Shown here piece by piece: positions 42,666 to 51,467 of a DNA stretch of 61,317 bases. Below the pieces are notes generated by a model, which was not told the origin of the DNA, made no database searches, and worked only from the letters and a program-made list of their open reading frames with translations. A program made the translations under genes and the position numbers. The stretch lies in contig CAYNTS010000004.1 in NCBI GenBank assembly GCA_964400495.1, positions 1 through 61,317 on the forward strand. The letters run 5' to 3'. Source of the stretch: CAYNTS01 sp964400495 (GTDB taxonomy: Bacteria > Fidelibacterota > Marinisomatia > SCGC-AAA003-L08 > D37C17). Position 1 is the first letter of the stretch. Each line of letters starts with the position of its first letter.

Positions 42666-43522
42666 ATAAAAAGCAACTCATTTTGGCAGGTTTGTTTATT
42701 CTGTCAATTTTAATTTATTATTTTGGACATGGAAGTATATTTATCACAGGCAATGAACCTATGTTTGTTGCGGTAATTGGTGTTTCACTAATCTTCTTTT
42801 ATTACATTGATAGAGCTCGAGCAGGTGAAGATATTTATTTACGACCAATTGCTGGATTAAAAGCAATGGAAGAAGCTGTAGGTAGATCGACTGAAATGGG
42901 TAAGTCTGTGTTGTTTGTTCCCGGTATTTCTGATTTAGACCAAGTTGAAACCGTCTCTGGCTTAGTTATTTTAGGGCATGTTGCTGAAATGACTGCACAA
43001 TATGAAACAGGATTAAATGTACCTGTGTCAAAATCAATTGTCATGGAAGCTGGACGTGAATCATGTAAGGAAGCATATTTACGTGCAGGCAGACCAGACT
43101 TATATTTTGATGATATGGTACATTATTTGACAGATGACCAATTTGCCTATGCTGCTGGTGTAAATGGGATTATGGTTCGTGAAAAACCTGCTGCATGTTT
43201 TTATCAAGGTAAGTTTTATGCAGAATCACTAATTTTAGCTGAAACAGGGAACTCAATAGGGGCAATTCAAATTGCTGGAACTGGATCACCATCTCAAATT
43301 CCATTTTTTGTGACAGCATGTGATTACACTTTAATTGGAGAAGAGTTTTTTACTGCCAGCGCATATTTATCCAAAAAGCCAGACTTAATTGGAAGCATTA
43401 AAGGTCAAGATATTGTTAAGTTGTTATTGATGGTTTCAATAATTATAGTATTTGTATTAAATGGCTTCTTTCAGTTAAACTGGATTACATTTGATATAAT
43501 TAAATTTTTAACTTCGCACTAA
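42662..43522 (+). CDS. Membrane protein with soluble domain, DUF6754-like
   Basis: A 286-residue protein with two N-terminal helices (ILAGLFILSILIYYFGHG and MFVAVIGVSLIFFYYI), a soluble domain of about 190 residues (GLKAMEEAVGRSTEMGKSVL, VPVSKSIVMEAGRESCKEA, QFAYAAGVNGIMVREKPAA, GAIQIAGTGSPSQIPFFVTA) and a C-terminal helix. It looks to me like the family named DUF6754, whose function is unknown; that name is from memory and needs a profile search. Starts with ATGA overlap; spacing to the next gene is 9 bases. Confidence 0.75.
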   Translation: MNKKQLILAGLFILSILIYYFGHGSIFITGNEPMFVAVIGVSLIFFYYIDRARAGEDIYLRPIAGLKAMEEAVGRSTEMGKSVLFVPGISDLDQVETVSGLVILGHVAEMTAQYETGLNVPVSKSIVMEAGRESCKEAYLRAGRPDLYFDDMVHYLTDDQFAYAAGVNGIMVREKPAACFYQGKFYAESLILAETGNSIGAIQIAGTGSPSQIPFFVTACDYTLIGEEFFTASAYLSKKPDLIGSIKGQDIVKLLLMVSIIIVFVLNGFFQLNWITFDIIKFLTSH

Positions 43523-43531
43523 GGACAGATT

Positions 43532-44560
43532 ATGTTATTAAAAAGACAATTACCTTTATTTATCATGATTTCAGTTGGTTTAGTGACTTTGTTTGGTCAC
43601 TTTATAAACAATGAAACAATTCAAGATTTTGTAAATAATGATGCCACTCAGTGGTTCGATATCATTGCATCATTTGCAATATTTTTAGGGGCATTAAACT
43701 TGTTAAAACTTCAACTTCAAAAGATAACTCGAAAGCAAAATAATTGGCAATATAGTATTCTGGCTGTTTTAGGATTTTTCTTTGCTATTTTTGCTGGTTT
43801 CTTTTTTAGAGGAACTAATTTTGTAACAATTAACTCTTTTAATATTGGGCATATCACTCCAATTTCACAATTAATTGCAGACAAAATTGGTGATGATATA
43901 GTTTCTATTGAAACCAAATTGTTAGATTCGGAGGGTGCGTTTGAAATCCCATTTATTTTCAAACTTGAGAGTAGTGCGACAGAATTATCAGATGCATTGT
44001 CTGAATTTGGTGTAGTGAGTAGTGTGGACTCAAAACCTTGGGGATCACATTTGCAAACAAAGGGGTCATTATTTTACTGGATATTCACCCATATTTACAC
44101 TCCGCTTTCTGCAACTATGTTTGCTTTACTTGCATTCTTTGTTGCTTCTGCATCATATAGAGCATTTAGAATCCGTAATTTTGAAGCCACCTTACTTTTA
44201 CTGGCTGGGATTATCTTAATGCTAGGCAGGGTACCAGTGGGACAATTGATAAGTGGGTGGTTTATTGCATATTTAATTGTGTTGTTTTCGTCGATGGTAT
44301 TGACGCCATTTATATCAAATAAGAAAATAGTGTTAGGAATAATACTTGTCGGGCTTGGATTAGTTACCGTTGCAGGATTTATGAATGGCTGGAATGTTGA
44401 TCAACCAACATTTTTATATATCCCTATTATTCAAGAATGGATATTTAATGTACCCACTACAGCTGGTGCACGGGCTATTATGATTGGCATTGCTCTTGGT
44501 ATTGTCGGAACATCATTTAGAATATTAATCGGAATTGAACGTTCCTTTTTGGGAGAATAA
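43532..44560 (+). CDS. Polytopic membrane protein of unknown function
   Basis: A 342-residue inner-membrane protein with about 10 helices: two near the N-terminus (LPLFIMISVGLVTLFGHFI, IIASFAIFLGALNLL), then one at YSILAVLGFFFAIFAGFFF, an extracytoplasmic segment of about 85 residues (TPISQLIADKIGDDIVSIE to GSLFYW), and at least five more. AAGGACAG before the ATG serves as Shine-Dalgarno. No family recognised. Part of the block that follows the MutL-like gene. Confidence 0.75.
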   Translation: MLLKRQLPLFIMISVGLVTLFGHFINNETIQDFVNNDATQWFDIIASFAIFLGALNLLKLQLQKITRKQNNWQYSILAVLGFFFAIFAGFFFRGTNFVTINSFNIGHITPISQLIADKIGDDIVSIETKLLDSEGAFEIPFIFKLESSATELSDALSEFGVVSSVDSKPWGSHLQTKGSLFYWIFTHIYTPLSATMFALLAFFVASASYRAFRIRNFEATLLLLAGIILMLGRVPVGQLISGWFIAYLIVLFSSMVLTPFISNKKIVLGIILVGLGLVTVAGFMNGWNVDQPTFLYIPIIQEWIFNVPTTAGARAIMIGIALGIVGTSFRILIGIERSFLGE

Positions 44561-44562
44561 TT

Positions 44563-45408
44563 ATGGAAAAATTGAAAAATATTTTAATAAAATTAGGGTC
44601 TGTTGATAGGCGAGTGATATTTCTGCTAGTTGGTTTATCGGTTTTGATACCACTTATTAAACCCGTTAATATTCCAATTAGAGCTACAAAGCAATCGCAA
44701 GATACCTACAAAGCAATAGAAGCATTGGAAGATGGTTCAAATATCTTACTCTCTTTTGAATATGGTCCAAGCACAAAACCTGAAATTCACCCAATGGCAA
44801 TTGCATTATTACGTCAACTCTTTAAGCATAATCATAAGATTTATGCAATGGCATTATGGCCAGATGGATTGTTTATGTCCACAGAAGCATTTGATCAAGT
44901 GGCAGAAGAAGAATTTCATTTAACGTACGGTGAGGACTATGTGAACTTAGGGTTTAGACCAGGAAATGAAGCTGTTGTTAAAGGGGTTGCAACGGATATT
45001 CATTCATTATTTTCTGTAGATACTCGTGGCACTAAAGTAAAAGATATTCCAATGATGAACGGAATCAACAATATTAAAGATTTTGATTTTGTTTTTAGTT
45101 TCTCTGCAGGGTATCCGGGTTCAAAAGAATGGGTTCAATTTGGGTGTGACCCTCATGATATACCAATGTCAACAGGGTGTACATCTATTCAGGTAACAGA
45201 AGTAATACCGTATGTGGAGAGTGGTCAAATTAGTGGAATTTTAGCAGGCATGCCGGGTGCTGCTGAATATGAAAAATTGGTTGGAAAAACAGGAAATGCA
45301 ACAGGAATGATGGCTGCACAATCATTTGCACATGTTGTTATTGTACTTTTTATTATTTTTGGGAATATAACCTATTATATCCAACGAAAACGCAAAGGAA
45401 AGAATTAA
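44563..45408 (+). CDS. Membrane-anchored protein with large extracytoplasmic or cytoplasmic domain, unknown function
   Basis: A 281-residue protein with one helix near each end (VIFLLVGLSVLIPLI and AHVVIVLFIIFGNITYYIQ) and about 200 soluble residues between them: SQDTYKAIEALEDGSNILLS, EYGPSTKPEIHPMAIALLRQ, NLGFRPGNEAVVKGVATD, FDFVFSFSAGYPGSKEWVQF, GCDPHDIPMSTGCTSIQVTE, GILAGMPGAAEYEKL. The conserved-looking GC, PG and AG pairs suggest a real folded domain, but I recognise no family. It starts 2 bases after the previous gene. Confidence 0.75.
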   Translation: MEKLKNILIKLGSVDRRVIFLLVGLSVLIPLIKPVNIPIRATKQSQDTYKAIEALEDGSNILLSFEYGPSTKPEIHPMAIALLRQLFKHNHKIYAMALWPDGLFMSTEAFDQVAEEEFHLTYGEDYVNLGFRPGNEAVVKGVATDIHSLFSVDTRGTKVKDIPMMNGINNIKDFDFVFSFSAGYPGSKEWVQFGCDPHDIPMSTGCTSIQVTEVIPYVESGQISGILAGMPGAAEYEKLVGKTGNATGMMAAQSFAHVVIVLFIIFGNITYYIQRKRKGKN

Positions 45409-45417
45409 GGGGATATT

Positions 45418-46272
45418 ATGACTTTTGAATTATTTGGTGTATGGCTTACAGTACTTTTAACACTTGCTATTTTTAGCTATTTATATAATGATAATCCATT
45501 TTATAAAGCAGCAGAACATTTGTTTGTGGGTGTTTCAGCAGGATATTGGGTTGCTACATTCTTTTGGACGCAAGTACAACCTAATTTATTCGGAAGATTA
45601 TGGCCAAAACTAGAAGATACAGACTATGGTATATTCATTACAGCATGGTATTATATTTATGATATTCTCGGTTTTATTACCTCTGGCTTTGGACTCATTG
45701 AACGGCATGTTTTTCCTGTAGGCGGAATTGCAGGACATTCTGATATTCGATTTATTTATATTATTCCATTTATTCTTGGGATATTTATGCTTCTTAGATT
45801 GTTTCCTAAAATTGGGTGGTTAGCACGTTGGGCAATTGCATATACAGTGGGAATGGCAGCTGGACTTAGATTTTATGGATTTTTAAATTCTGATATTATT
45901 GAGCAAGTAAAGTCAGCTACAATTAATTTTTCAGGGAGTGGCTTTGAAATATTTAATCAATTTATAGTTATTATTGGAACATTAACAGGACTATTATACT
46001 TTTTCTTCTCGAAAGAACATTCTGGTGTTGTTGGAAAGTTAAGTAAAGTTGGTATCTACTTTTTGATGATATCGTTTGGAGCATCATTTGGGTTTGCTGT
46101 AATGGGTCGTATTTCATTATTAATTGGTCGGTTTAACGATTTAATTGCTTTTAGTTCCTCCGAATATAATTATGCCACATTAGTTTTATTAGTTTTAATG
46201 GTAGTGTTACTAGCAATTTGGGCATTTACGAGTAAAAATGACACAAATGAAGAAGGTGTTTCTATAAATTAA
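45418..46272 (+). CDS. Polytopic membrane protein of unknown function
   Basis: A 284-residue inner-membrane protein with about seven or eight helices; AAGGGGATATT precedes the ATG. Seen near the N-terminus: YNDNPFYKAAEHLFVGVSAG, then WTQVQPNLFGRLWPK. No family is recognised. Its stop overlaps the start of the ABC ATPase gene by one base, so the unknown block is translationally tied to the transporter. Confidence 0.75.
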   Translation: MTFELFGVWLTVLLTLAIFSYLYNDNPFYKAAEHLFVGVSAGYWVATFFWTQVQPNLFGRLWPKLEDTDYGIFITAWYYIYDILGFITSGFGLIERHVFPVGGIAGHSDIRFIYIIPFILGIFMLLRLFPKIGWLARWAIAYTVGMAAGLRFYGFLNSDIIEQVKSATINFSGSGFEIFNQFIVIIGTLTGLLYFFFSKEHSGVVGKLSKVGIYFLMISFGASFGFAVMGRISLLIGRFNDLIAFSSSEYNYATLVLLVLMVVLLAIWAFTSKNDTNEEGVSIN

Positions 46273-47255
46273 TGCAACTCAATGAGACAATATTAGATGT
46301 AAAAAACTTGAAAACATTTTTCCATACGGATGATGGTATTGCCAAAGCTGTGGATGATGTGAGTTTTTCTGTGAAAAAAGGAGAAACACTCGGAATAGTA
46401 GGAGAATCAGGATGTGGCAAGTCTGTTACTTCACTTTCTATTATGCGGTTAATTTCTGACCCTCCAGGTTTCTTTGCTGGCGGCGAGATTAGGTATAATG
46501 ATGAAGATATTTTAAAAATCCCTGAATCAGAATTGCGTCATATCCGTGGAAACAAAATTTCCATGATATTTCAAGAGCCAATGACCTCTTTAAACCCTGT
46601 GTTTACAGTGGGAAATCAAATCATGGAAGCCATCCAATTACATCAAGGATTAGATGTTGCTGAAGCTGAACAAAAGGCAATTGAAATGTTACAATTAGTG
46701 GGAATTCCATCTCCTGAACAGCGGATACATGAATACCCTCATCAACTGTCAGGTGGAATGCGTCAACGGGTTATGATTGCAATGTCACTTTCATGTAATC
46801 CTGAAATACTTATTGCAGATGAACCAACCACTGCTTTAGATGTTACGATTCAAGCACAAATTCTTGAACTAATTAAGGATTTGCAGCGGGAATTAGGTCT
46901 GTCTGTAATTATGATTACTCATGATTTAGGAGTAATCGCTGAAGTTTGTAATCGGGTTATTGTAATGTATGCAGGTCAAATAGTCGAAGAAGGAAGCGTG
47001 AAAGAAATATTTCATAATCCTCAACATCCATATACGAAAGGGTTGTTGCAGTCGATTCCTAAAATTGGTGAAAATGAAAATGAGAATACATTGTACAATA
47101 TAAAAGGTATAGTCCCGCCAGCTACAGATTACCCCTCAGGTTGTCATTTTGAACCTAGGTGTGATATTGCTAACAAAAATTGTAAACAAGAAAAACCTGT
47201 TCTTCAGAGTTTTATGGGAACACATAAAGTTAGGTGTTTTGAAATGGTAAAGTAA
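46272..47255 (+). CDS. Oligopeptide-type ABC transporter ATP-binding protein (DppD/OppD class)
   Basis: A 327-residue ATPase: Walker A GESGCGKSVTS, Q-loop MIFQEPMTSLNP, signature LSGGMRQRVMIA, Walker B ILIADEPTTALD, switch His in ITHDLGVI, and the C-terminal oligo/HPY extension with PPATDYPSGCHFEPRC and further Cys (NKNCKQEKP) typical of the DppD/OppD type. These transporters usually have a second ATPase (DppF); none is found in the window, so this ATPase may act as a homodimer or its partner lies elsewhere. Confidence 0.95.
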   Translation: MQLNETILDVKNLKTFFHTDDGIAKAVDDVSFSVKKGETLGIVGESGCGKSVTSLSIMRLISDPPGFFAGGEIRYNDEDILKIPESELRHIRGNKISMIFQEPMTSLNPVFTVGNQIMEAIQLHQGLDVAEAEQKAIEMLQLVGIPSPEQRIHEYPHQLSGGMRQRVMIAMSLSCNPEILIADEPTTALDVTIQAQILELIKDLQRELGLSVIMITHDLGVIAEVCNRVIVMYAGQIVEEGSVKEIFHNPQHPYTKGLLQSIPKIGENENENTLYNIKGIVPPATDYPSGCHFEPRCDIANKNCKQEKPVLQSFMGTHKVRCFEMVK

Positions 47256-47301
47256 CACTTTAAGTGTGTATGGTAATATATTATTAATAAAGGGTACATA
47301 G

Positions 47302-48825
47302 ATGAATGAAATATTAAATAAGTTAGGAATAAAAGAAAATAATTATGGTGCTTGTATTGGTGCTGGAGATTGGTCAACCACAACTGATGCAGGCGTGTTG
47401 GAATCTTATAATCCAACAACAGGGAAGTTATTAGCAAAAGTATATCAATGTTCAGAAAGTGATTATGAAAAAGTAATTACCGATTCACAAAAAACATTTG
47501 AAGAATGGAGAATGGTTCCTGCACCAATCCGCGGACAACTTATTTTGGAAATGGCAAATGAGCTTAGAGCTCGTAAAGATGAGTTAGGTAGTTTAGTAGC
47601 ACTTGAAATGGGAAAAATTAAAGCCGAAGGTGATGGTGAAGTTCAGGAAATGATAGATATTGCTGATTTTGCTGTTGGACTATCTCGGCAATTATATGGT
47701 TTAACCATGCATTCTGAACGACCTTTGCATAGAATGTATGAACAATATCATCCACTTGGAATTGTAGGAGTAATATCTGCGTTTAATTTCCCTGTAGCAG
47801 TATGGGCTTGGAATTCATTTTTAGCTGCTGTTTGCGGTGATATTACTGTTTGGAAACCATCGTCAAAAGTACCTTTGTGTGCAATTGCAGTTCAACATAT
47901 TTGCAATGATGTTTTAGAGCGAAATGGATATACAGGAATCTTTAATTTAATTATTGGTCGTGGGGCTACAATTGGTGAAAGAATGATTAATGATACTCGC
48001 GTACCACTTATCTCAGCTACAGGTTCGACCAAAATGGGTAAACGAATTGGTGGAGTTGTAGGTGAAAGATTAGGTAAAACAATTTTAGAACTTGGTGGTA
48101 ATAATGCTATAATTGTTGATGAATCTGCTGATATGAAAATGGTAATTCCTGCAATTGCATTTGGTGCAGTAGGTACAGCTGGACAACGGTGTACAAGTAC
48201 ACGCAGAATTATTGTACAAAAAAATATTTCAGATGATTTAGAAAGTAGATTAATCAATGCATATAAACAGGTAAAAATTGGTGATCCACTTGACCCAAAT
48301 ACGTTGATGGGGCCAGTAATTGATCAGTATGCTATTGTTGACTATTTAAAAGCTCTTGAAAGAGTAAAATCTGAAGGTGGTGAAATACTATATGGTGGAA
48401 ATGTTTTAGAAAGAGATGGTTTCTTTATTGAACCTACAATTGTTAAAGCAAAAAACCATTTTGACATTGTTCAAGAGGAAACATTTGCACCAATTCTGTA
48501 CATTATTGAGTATGATGATTTAAATGAAGCAATTAAATTGCATAATGGGGTACCTCAAGGATTATCATCATCTATGTTTACTTCTAATATGCAAGCGTCT
48601 GAAACTTTCTTATCTCATAAAGGAAGCGATTGCGGGATAGCAAATATTAATATTGGAACATCCGGTGCTGAAATTGGTGGAGCATTTGGGGGTGAAAAAG
48701 AAACAGGTGGTGGACGAGAATCTGGTTCGGATGCATGGAAAATTTATATGCGTCGACAAACTAACACTATGAACTGGAGTACAGAACTGCCTTTAGCACA
48801 AGGTATTACATTCGATATAGACTAA
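47302..48825 (+). CDS. Aldehyde dehydrogenase, ALDH7 (alpha-aminoadipic semialdehyde dehydrogenase) type
   Basis: A 507-residue NAD(P)-dependent enzyme. The ALDH7 style is seen in SYNPTTGKLLAKVYQ, FNFPVAVWAWNSFLAAVCGD, TGSTKMGKRIGGVVGERLGK, LELGGNNAIIVDESAD and the active-site Cys in GTAGQRCTSTRR (about residue 297). ALDH7 members oxidise alpha-aminoadipic semialdehyde to 2-aminoadipate. The next gene, 16 bases on, is lysine 6-aminotransferase, which makes exactly that aldehyde, so the pair is a two-step lysine-degradation path. Transcription could start in the 46 bases before it, but no clear promoter was found. Confidence 0.92.
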   Translation: MNEILNKLGIKENNYGACIGAGDWSTTTDAGVLESYNPTTGKLLAKVYQCSESDYEKVITDSQKTFEEWRMVPAPIRGQLILEMANELRARKDELGSLVALEMGKIKAEGDGEVQEMIDIADFAVGLSRQLYGLTMHSERPLHRMYEQYHPLGIVGVISAFNFPVAVWAWNSFLAAVCGDITVWKPSSKVPLCAIAVQHICNDVLERNGYTGIFNLIIGRGATIGERMINDTRVPLISATGSTKMGKRIGGVVGERLGKTILELGGNNAIIVDESADMKMVIPAIAFGAVGTAGQRCTSTRRIIVQKNISDDLESRLINAYKQVKIGDPLDPNTLMGPVIDQYAIVDYLKALERVKSEGGEILYGGNVLERDGFFIEPTIVKAKNHFDIVQEETFAPILYIIEYDDLNEAIKLHNGVPQGLSSSMFTSNMQASETFLSHKGSDCGIANINIGTSGAEIGGAFGGEKETGGGRESGSDAWKIYMRRQTNTMNWSTELPLAQGITFDID

Positions 48826-48841
48826 TTAGGAGAAGAAATTA

Positions 48842-50158
48842 ATGTCAGTACAAGCTGAAAAAGTAAGAGAAGTATTAGGGCGCAATATTTTAGCAGATGG
48901 GTTTGATCCGATTATGGATTTAAACAAATCACATGGTTCATGGTTGGTTGATGAAAGAAATGGAGACGAGTATTTAGATATGTTCTCTATGTTTGCTTCA
49001 GGAGCTGTTGGGTATAACCACCCTAAAATATTGGCTGTAAAAGATAAGCTAGCATTAGCTGGAATAAATAAACCCACACTTTCAGATGTATATAATCCAT
49101 TATTTGCTGAATTTGTACAAACATTTGATGATATTGCTGTTCCTGATTATTTGAAACATGCATTTTTCATTGATGGTGGTGCATTAGCAGTAGAAAATGC
49201 ATTAAAAATTGCATTTGACTGGAAAGTTCGCAAAAATTTGGAAGCAGGAAAAGGTGAAAAAGGAATGCAAGTTGTTCATTTTCATCAAGCATTTCATGGA
49301 CGCTCAGGTTATACAACTTCGTTAACCAATACAACTGACCCAAGAAAAACAATGTATTTCCCACAATTTGATTGGCCACGGATTCATAATCCGAAAATGC
49401 GATTTCCTTTAACGGATGATGCATTAAAAGAAATAATTGCTTCAGAGGAAAAGTCAATTGCAGAATTTAAACAAGCAATTACTAATAATCCGGACGATAT
49501 TGCATCTATCATTATGGAACCTATTCAGGGTGAAGGTGGTGATAACCAATTTAGAGATGAATATTTTGTTCAGTTACGGGAAATTTGTGATGAAAATGAT
49601 ATCATTTTTATTTTGGATGAAGTACAAACTGGAATTGGTATTACAGGTAAAATGTGGGCTCATGAACATTATTCTGTTAAACCTGATATCATTTCTTTTG
49701 GTAAGAAAACACAAGTATGTGGAGCTTTAGCTGGTCCACGAATTGATGAAGTTGAGAAAAATGTGTTTAATGAATCAAGTCGAATTAATTCTACCTTTGG
49801 TGGAAATTTGGTTGATATGGTTCGTTTCCAAACTACATTAGAAATTATCCGAGATGAAAACCTTGTTCAAAATGCTGAAAAAGTGGGTAATTATCTAATT
49901 GGAAAATTAGAAGAGTTGGCAGTTGAATTCCCTGCTTATGTAACGAATCCAAGAGGTAAAGGATTATTTTCTGCATTTGATTTACCTTCTCAAACTGAGC
50001 GTGATGAGGTATGGGGTAGACTCATGGATGAGAAACTGTTAATCTTGATTAGTGGTGATAAATCCATTCGGTTTAGACCACACCTTAATGTAAGTACTGA
50101 AGAGATTGATTTGACAATTGATATTATTCGTAAAGCTGTGAGAAATACCTTAAAATAA
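48842..50158 (+). CDS. lat: L-lysine 6-aminotransferase (LAT)
   Basis: A 438-residue class III PLP aminotransferase; TTAGGAGAAG before the ATG is a good Shine-Dalgarno. LAT features: HGSWLVDERNGDEYLDMFS, GAVGYNHPKIL, FFIDGGALAVENALKIAFDW, FHGRSGYT, MEPIQGEGGDNQFR, FILDEVQTGIGITGKMW and the PLP lysine in SFGKKTQVCG, then NSTFGGNLVDMVR. It moves the epsilon-amino group of lysine to 2-oxoglutarate, giving aminoadipate semialdehyde (in equilibrium with piperideine-6-carboxylate). The aldehyde dehydrogenase upstream uses this product. Overlaps rsmI by one base. Confidence 0.93.
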   Translation: MSVQAEKVREVLGRNILADGFDPIMDLNKSHGSWLVDERNGDEYLDMFSMFASGAVGYNHPKILAVKDKLALAGINKPTLSDVYNPLFAEFVQTFDDIAVPDYLKHAFFIDGGALAVENALKIAFDWKVRKNLEAGKGEKGMQVVHFHQAFHGRSGYTTSLTNTTDPRKTMYFPQFDWPRIHNPKMRFPLTDDALKEIIASEEKSIAEFKQAITNNPDDIASIIMEPIQGEGGDNQFRDEYFVQLREICDENDIIFILDEVQTGIGITGKMWAHEHYSVKPDIISFGKKTQVCGALAGPRIDEVEKNVFNESSRINSTFGGNLVDMVRFQTTLEIIRDENLVQNAEKVGNYLIGKLEELAVEFPAYVTNPRGKGLFSAFDLPSQTERDEVWGRLMDEKLLILISGDKSIRFRPHLNVSTEEIDLTIDIIRKAVRNTLK

Positions 50159-50841
50159 TGGCTGGTATTCTCTATGTTGTTGCTACTCCAATTGGAAATT
50201 TAGGAGACATTACACATAGGGCGGCAAGTGTTTTGAGGTCTGTAGATTTCATTGCAGCTGAAGATACAAGAATCAGTGGAAAGTTATTGAACCATTTAGA
50301 TATTTCAACGAAAATGATTGCATATCATGATAAAAATGAAAAAACTAAATCGGATACAATAATTGAACAGCTTCTTAGTGGTTGTGATGTGGCGCAAATT
50401 TCTGATGCAGGGACACCAAGTATAAGTGACCCAGGGTATAGGTTAGTAAATGGAGCACTTAATAATGGAATTAAAGTTGTATCGGTTCCAGGTGCTTCAT
50501 CTATTACATCGGCATTGTCAATTAGCGGTTTGCCAACAGACCAATTCTTTTTTGAGGGTTTTTTGCCAAAGAAAAAGGGTCGTAAAACACGGTTTGAATT
50601 ATTGGCAACAATACCAGGTACTATTGTGGTGTTTGAATCTCCATTTCGTGTAAAAAGAACGTTAAATGAAATTTTTGAATATTTTGGAGATAGGTCAATA
50701 TCTATTTGCCGTGAAATTACCAAAATGTATGAAGAAGTTTGGCTTGGAAATGTGTCCGAAGCAATTCAGATGTATGCTGAGAAAATACCCAAAGGAGAAT
50801 TTGTAATTTTAATTGCAAAAGAAGGATATTCTCATAAATGA
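50158..50841 (+). CDS. rsmI: 16S rRNA (cytidine-1402 2'-O)-methyltransferase
   Basis: A 227-residue tetrapyrrole-methylase-fold enzyme using S-adenosylmethionine. Family blocks are complete: VVATPIGNLGDITHRA, FIAAEDTRISGKLL, QISDAGTPSISDPGYRL, VPGASSITSALSISGLPT, FEGFLPKKKGRKTR, FESPFRVKRTL, REITKMYEEVWLG. Modifies the ribosomal P-site region. Overlaps tmk by 4 bases (ATGA). Confidence 0.96.
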   Translation: MAGILYVVATPIGNLGDITHRAASVLRSVDFIAAEDTRISGKLLNHLDISTKMIAYHDKNEKTKSDTIIEQLLSGCDVAQISDAGTPSISDPGYRLVNGALNNGIKVVSVPGASSITSALSISGLPTDQFFFEGFLPKKKGRKTRFELLATIPGTIVVFESPFRVKRTLNEIFEYFGDRSISICREITKMYEEVWLGNVSEAIQMYAEKIPKGEFVILIAKEGYSHK

Positions 50842-51467
50842 GATTTAAAAATAAGTTAATTACTTTTGAAGGAATAGATGGCTCAGGTAAGTCAACCCAA
50901 ATTCAATTATTGGAATCCTATTTTGAGAAATGTGGGTTTCCATTTATTAGTGTTCGCGAACCGGGGAGTACCAAAGTTTCTGAAAAAATTCGAGACATTT
51001 TGCTCAATAAATCCAATATTGAACTATCATCTGTTGCTGAGAGTTTGTTATTTTTATCAGCTAGAGCGCAACTTGTTGATGAAGAGATTAAACCAGCTTT
51101 AACCGATGGTAAATTTGTAATTTGTGATAGGTATGTAGATAGCACAATTGCATATCAGGGATATGGTAGAGGGTTAGATATTCATGGACTTTTTGAACTA
51201 AATTCTTTTGCTACGAGTTATCTTGTACCAGAAATAACATTTATAGTAGATATTGATGAAAACATCTCGCGAATTCGGACGGGTGGCGAAAACGATAGGA
51301 TGGAAGCAGAAGGGTTGGAATTTCTATCTCGCGTACGTGATGGTTATCATGAACTTGCTAAAAAAGATGATAATAGATACAAATTAATAGATGGAGTTGG
51401 TTCTATTGAGTCAGTCCAGAAACAGGTTTTAGAAATAATTAAAGATCGATTTGAAGGGGAAGAATGA
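50838..51467 (+). CDS. tmk: Thymidylate kinase
   Basis: A 209-residue kinase turning dTMP into dTDP. Seen: P-loop FEGIDGSGKSTQ, REPGSTKVSEKIR, FLSARAQLVDE, CDRYVDSTIAYQGYGRG and the lid region RIRTGGENDRMEAEG. Overlaps both neighbours by 4 bases, so rsmI-tmk-protease are one transcript. Confidence 0.96.
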   Translation: MRFKNKLITFEGIDGSGKSTQIQLLESYFEKCGFPFISVREPGSTKVSEKIRDILLNKSNIELSSVAESLLFLSARAQLVDEEIKPALTDGKFVICDRYVDSTIAYQGYGRGLDIHGLFELNSFATSYLVPEITFIVDIDENISRIRTGGENDRMEAEGLEFLSRVRDGYHELAKKDDNRYKLIDGVGSIESVQKQVLEIIKDRFEGEE

